Shown here in pieces: positions 62,488 through 64,000 of a stretch of 64,000 nucleotides of DNA. The translations under genes and the position numbers were made by a program. The notes beneath the pieces are model-generated. The model worked only from the letters and a program-made list of their open reading frames with translations, was not told the origin of the DNA and ran no database searches. The stretch comes from Cupriavidus oxalaticus. Its GTDB lineage: Bacteria; Pseudomonadota; Gammaproteobacteria; Burkholderiales; Burkholderiaceae. The first letter of the stretch is position 1, and each line of letters starts with the position of its first letter. Location: positions 248,001 to 312,000 of the forward strand of contig NZ_CP038635.1 in NCBI RefSeq assembly GCF_004768545.1, in the 5' to 3' direction.

Positions 62488-62667
62488 TCGCGTTGCCGGT
62501 CAGAACTCTCTGATTCCTGGCCGGCCGGGCGCCGGCGCGGGTGAAATCGCCACCCGCGTCATGTACCATATGCGCTTTCCACTTTTCCAACCGGGCACCG
62601 GCCAGTCCTTGCGCCTCGCGGGCGCTGCCGCCGCCGCGCCCAACGCCCATCCTCCCGGAAGCCTTTC

Positions 62668-63186
62668 ATGAGCGACCAGCAAAACACCCAGCAGGACGAT
62701 CAACCCTTCTTCAACATCCAGCGCGTCTACCTGAAGGACATGTCGCTGGAGCAGCCCAATTCGCCCGGCATCTTCCTGGAATCGGAAGCCCCGTCGGTGG
62801 AAGTGCAGGTCAACGTCGGCGCTTCGCAGCTGCAGGAAGGCATCTTCGAGGTGGTCGTGACCGGCACCGTGACGACCAAGGTGCAGGACAAGGTGGCATT
62901 CCTTGTGGAAGCGCACCAGGCCGGCATTTTCGATATCCGCAACGTGCCGGTGGAGCAGCTGGACCCGCTGCTGGGCATTGCCTGCCCGACCATCCTGTAC
63001 CCGTACCTGCGCGGCAATATCGCCGACGTGATCACCCGCGCCGGCTTCCAGGCCATCCACCTGTCGGAAATCAATTTCCAGGCGCTGTACGAGCAACGCC
63101 TGCAGGCGGCCATGCAGGAAGCCCAGGCGGCCGAAGGCGGCAACAGCGGCATCGTGATGCCCGACGGCAGCCAGGCTCGCCACTAA
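62668..63186 (+). CDS. secB: protein-export chaperone SecB
   Basis: A 172-residue tetrameric chaperone that keeps precursors unfolded and delivers them to SecA. Family segments are [22 protein letters not shown] (about 12-33), the peptide-binding groove region [12 protein letters not shown], and [36 protein letters not shown] (about 110-145). It has normal length and a typical acidic start and end. It lies between grxC and gpsA as in E. coli. Confidence 0.96.
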   Translation: MSDQQNTQQDDQPFFNIQRVYLKDMSLEQPNSPGIFLESEAPSVEVQVNVGASQLQEGIFEVVVTGTVTTKVQDKVAFLVEAHQAGIFDIRNVPVEQLDPLLGIACPTILYPYLRGNIADVITRAGFQAIHLSEINFQALYEQRLQAAMQEAQAAEGGNSGIVMPDGSQARH

Positions 63187-63214
63187 GCGAGCGGCCTGCC
63201 GCGCCATGCTACGG

Positions 63215-63236
63215 AACGGGGCTGCGGCCCCGTTTT
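63215..63236 (+). terminator. rho-independent terminator after secB
   Basis: An 8-bp stem AACGGGGC/GCCCCGTT with a 4-base loop followed by TTGTTTG, 28 bases after the secB stop. gpsA therefore probably has some promoter of its own or relies on read-through. Confidence 0.8.
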
Positions 63237-63295
63237 GTTTGTGCGCATGTTCCAGCGCCTGATATCTCTCCGATCATCTCTCCGATCGAGCTGCC

Positions 63296-64000
63296 ATGAA
63301 ACTGACCTTTCTCGGTGCCGGTGCCTGGGGCACTGCCCTCGCCAGCCATGCCGCGGCCACCAATGACGTGGTGCTGTGGGGACGCGATGCCGCGCAACTG
63401 GCGGCCATCGCCGCCACGCGTGAAAACGCGGCCTACCTGCCTGGCGTGAAGCTGTCCGGGCGGCTGGCGGTGCAAGCCGATTTCGAGCAAGCGGTGGCCC
63501 ATGCCGCGGACGACCCGGACGGCATCGTGGTGGTGGCCACGCCGGTCTCCGGGCTGCGCGAAATGACGCGCCGGCTGGCCACGCGCAGCGCGCGGCCGGT
63601 GTCGATGCTGTGGCTGTGCAAGGGTTTCGAGGCCGGCACGCACCTGCTGCCGCACCAGATGGTGCGCGCCGAACTGGACGCCGCCGGCCGCACCGAAGGC
63701 TTCGACTATGGCGTGCTGACCGGTCCCAGCTTCGCGCGCGAAGTCGCGCAGGGCCTGCCGTGCGCGCTGACGGTGGCGGGCAGCGTGCCATCGCTGGCGG
63801 AGCGGGCGCAGCGGGCCTTCCACCACCACGCCATGCGCATCTACGGCAGCGACGACCTGACCGGCGTCGAGGTCGGCGGCGCGGTCAAGAATGTGCTGGC
63901 GATCGCCACCGGGGCCAGCGACGGGCTTGGCCTCGGCCTGAACGCGCGGGCCGCGCTGGTGACGCGCGGGCTGGCCGAGATGACGCGGCTGGGGCTGGCG
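63296..64000 (+). CDS. gpsA: NAD(P)H-dependent glycerol-3-phosphate dehydrogenase, N-terminal part (cut by window end)
   Basis: The first 235 codons are inside the window and the frame is open to the edge. The enzyme makes sn-glycerol 3-phosphate for phospholipid synthesis. The Rossmann motif [16 protein letters not shown] is at residues 5-20, and the family block [17 protein letters not shown] near 139-155. [39 protein letters not shown] near 190-228 holds the catalytic Lys. The usual full length is about 335 residues, so about a third is missing. Confidence 0.93.
   Translation, partial: MKLTFLGAGAWGTALASHAAATNDVVLWGRDAAQLAAIAATRENAAYLPGVKLSGRLAVQADFEQAVAHAADDPDGIVVVATPVSGLREMTRRLATRSARPVSMLWLCKGFEAGTHLLPHQMVRAELDAAGRTEGFDYGVLTGPSFAREVAQGLPCALTVAGSVPSLAERAQRAFHHHAMRIYGSDDLTGVEVGGAVKNVLAIATGASDGLGLGLNARAALVTRGLAEMTRLGLA

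Overview
The window is GC-rich, densely coded chromosomal DNA that looks like a betaproteobacterium of the Cupriavidus/Ralstonia group. The evidence is a fused isobutyryl-CoA mutase, a PaaH1-type 3-hydroxybutyryl-CoA dehydrogenase, the ptsM-ptsH-ptsI stub of a regulatory PTS, proteobacterial-type GshA followed by GshB, and the order rhodanese-grxC-secB-gpsA. Genus assignment is by recognition of gene content and order, not by a search. About 61 protein genes are supported. The first (MFS transporter) and last (gpsA) are cut by the window edges.

Layout. 1-4.1 kb: MFS tail, APC amino-acid permease, a MocR-type regulator with a clear operator cluster, and a DUF2917 gene. 4.2-9.1 kb: icmF behind a promoter with MerR-type architecture, a HIT protein and a 3-hydroxyacyl-CoA dehydrogenase. 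9.3-10.8 kb: a His-rich exported protein, a DUF3293 gene and a Crp/Fnr-type regulator. 11-19.7 kb: a probable operon with an acyl-CoA ligase, a complete Liv-type ABC importer (G, H, M, substrate-binding protein, F) and a PaaK-like ligase, read divergently from the Crp-type gene across a TGTCA-N6-TGACA palindrome. 19.8-24.7 kb (minus strand): DUF454, nitronate monooxygenase, a CreBC-like two-component pair and a GG-reductase-like flavoprotein. 24.8-25.6 kb: two copies of a repeat placed head to head, forming an imperfect palindrome of about 740 bp. 25.7-30.7 kb: dctD-dctB-dctA with a sigma-54 promoter and enhancer sites. 30.9-43.8 kb: housekeeping genes (2Fe-2S ferredoxin, D,D-carboxypeptidase, DUF493, rRNA methyltransferase, UvrD-like helicase, two thioredoxin-fold proteins, LysE exporter, zwf, yifB).

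43.9-49.7 kb is a nitrogen block: ubiK, then a TorF-like porin, glnK and amtB behind a near-perfect sigma-54 promoter with an NtrC-like site. A complete-looking group II intron of about 1.86 kb with its reverse transcriptase sits directly after the amtB terminator, as group IIC introns do. 49.7-54.6 kb: gshA-gshB and ptsM-ptsH-ptsI. 54.7-58.9 kb: Fur-box-preceded bfd, then bfr, selD-selU and a MoeB/ThiF-like gene. 58.9-64 kb: ctpA, gpmA, then rhodanese-grxC-secB-gpsA.

The window is mostly ordinary core genome. The items most worth a second look are the regulatory sites, the group IIC-type intron and the head-to-head repeat. I found no CRISPR array, prophage, transposase IS, tRNA or rRNA.
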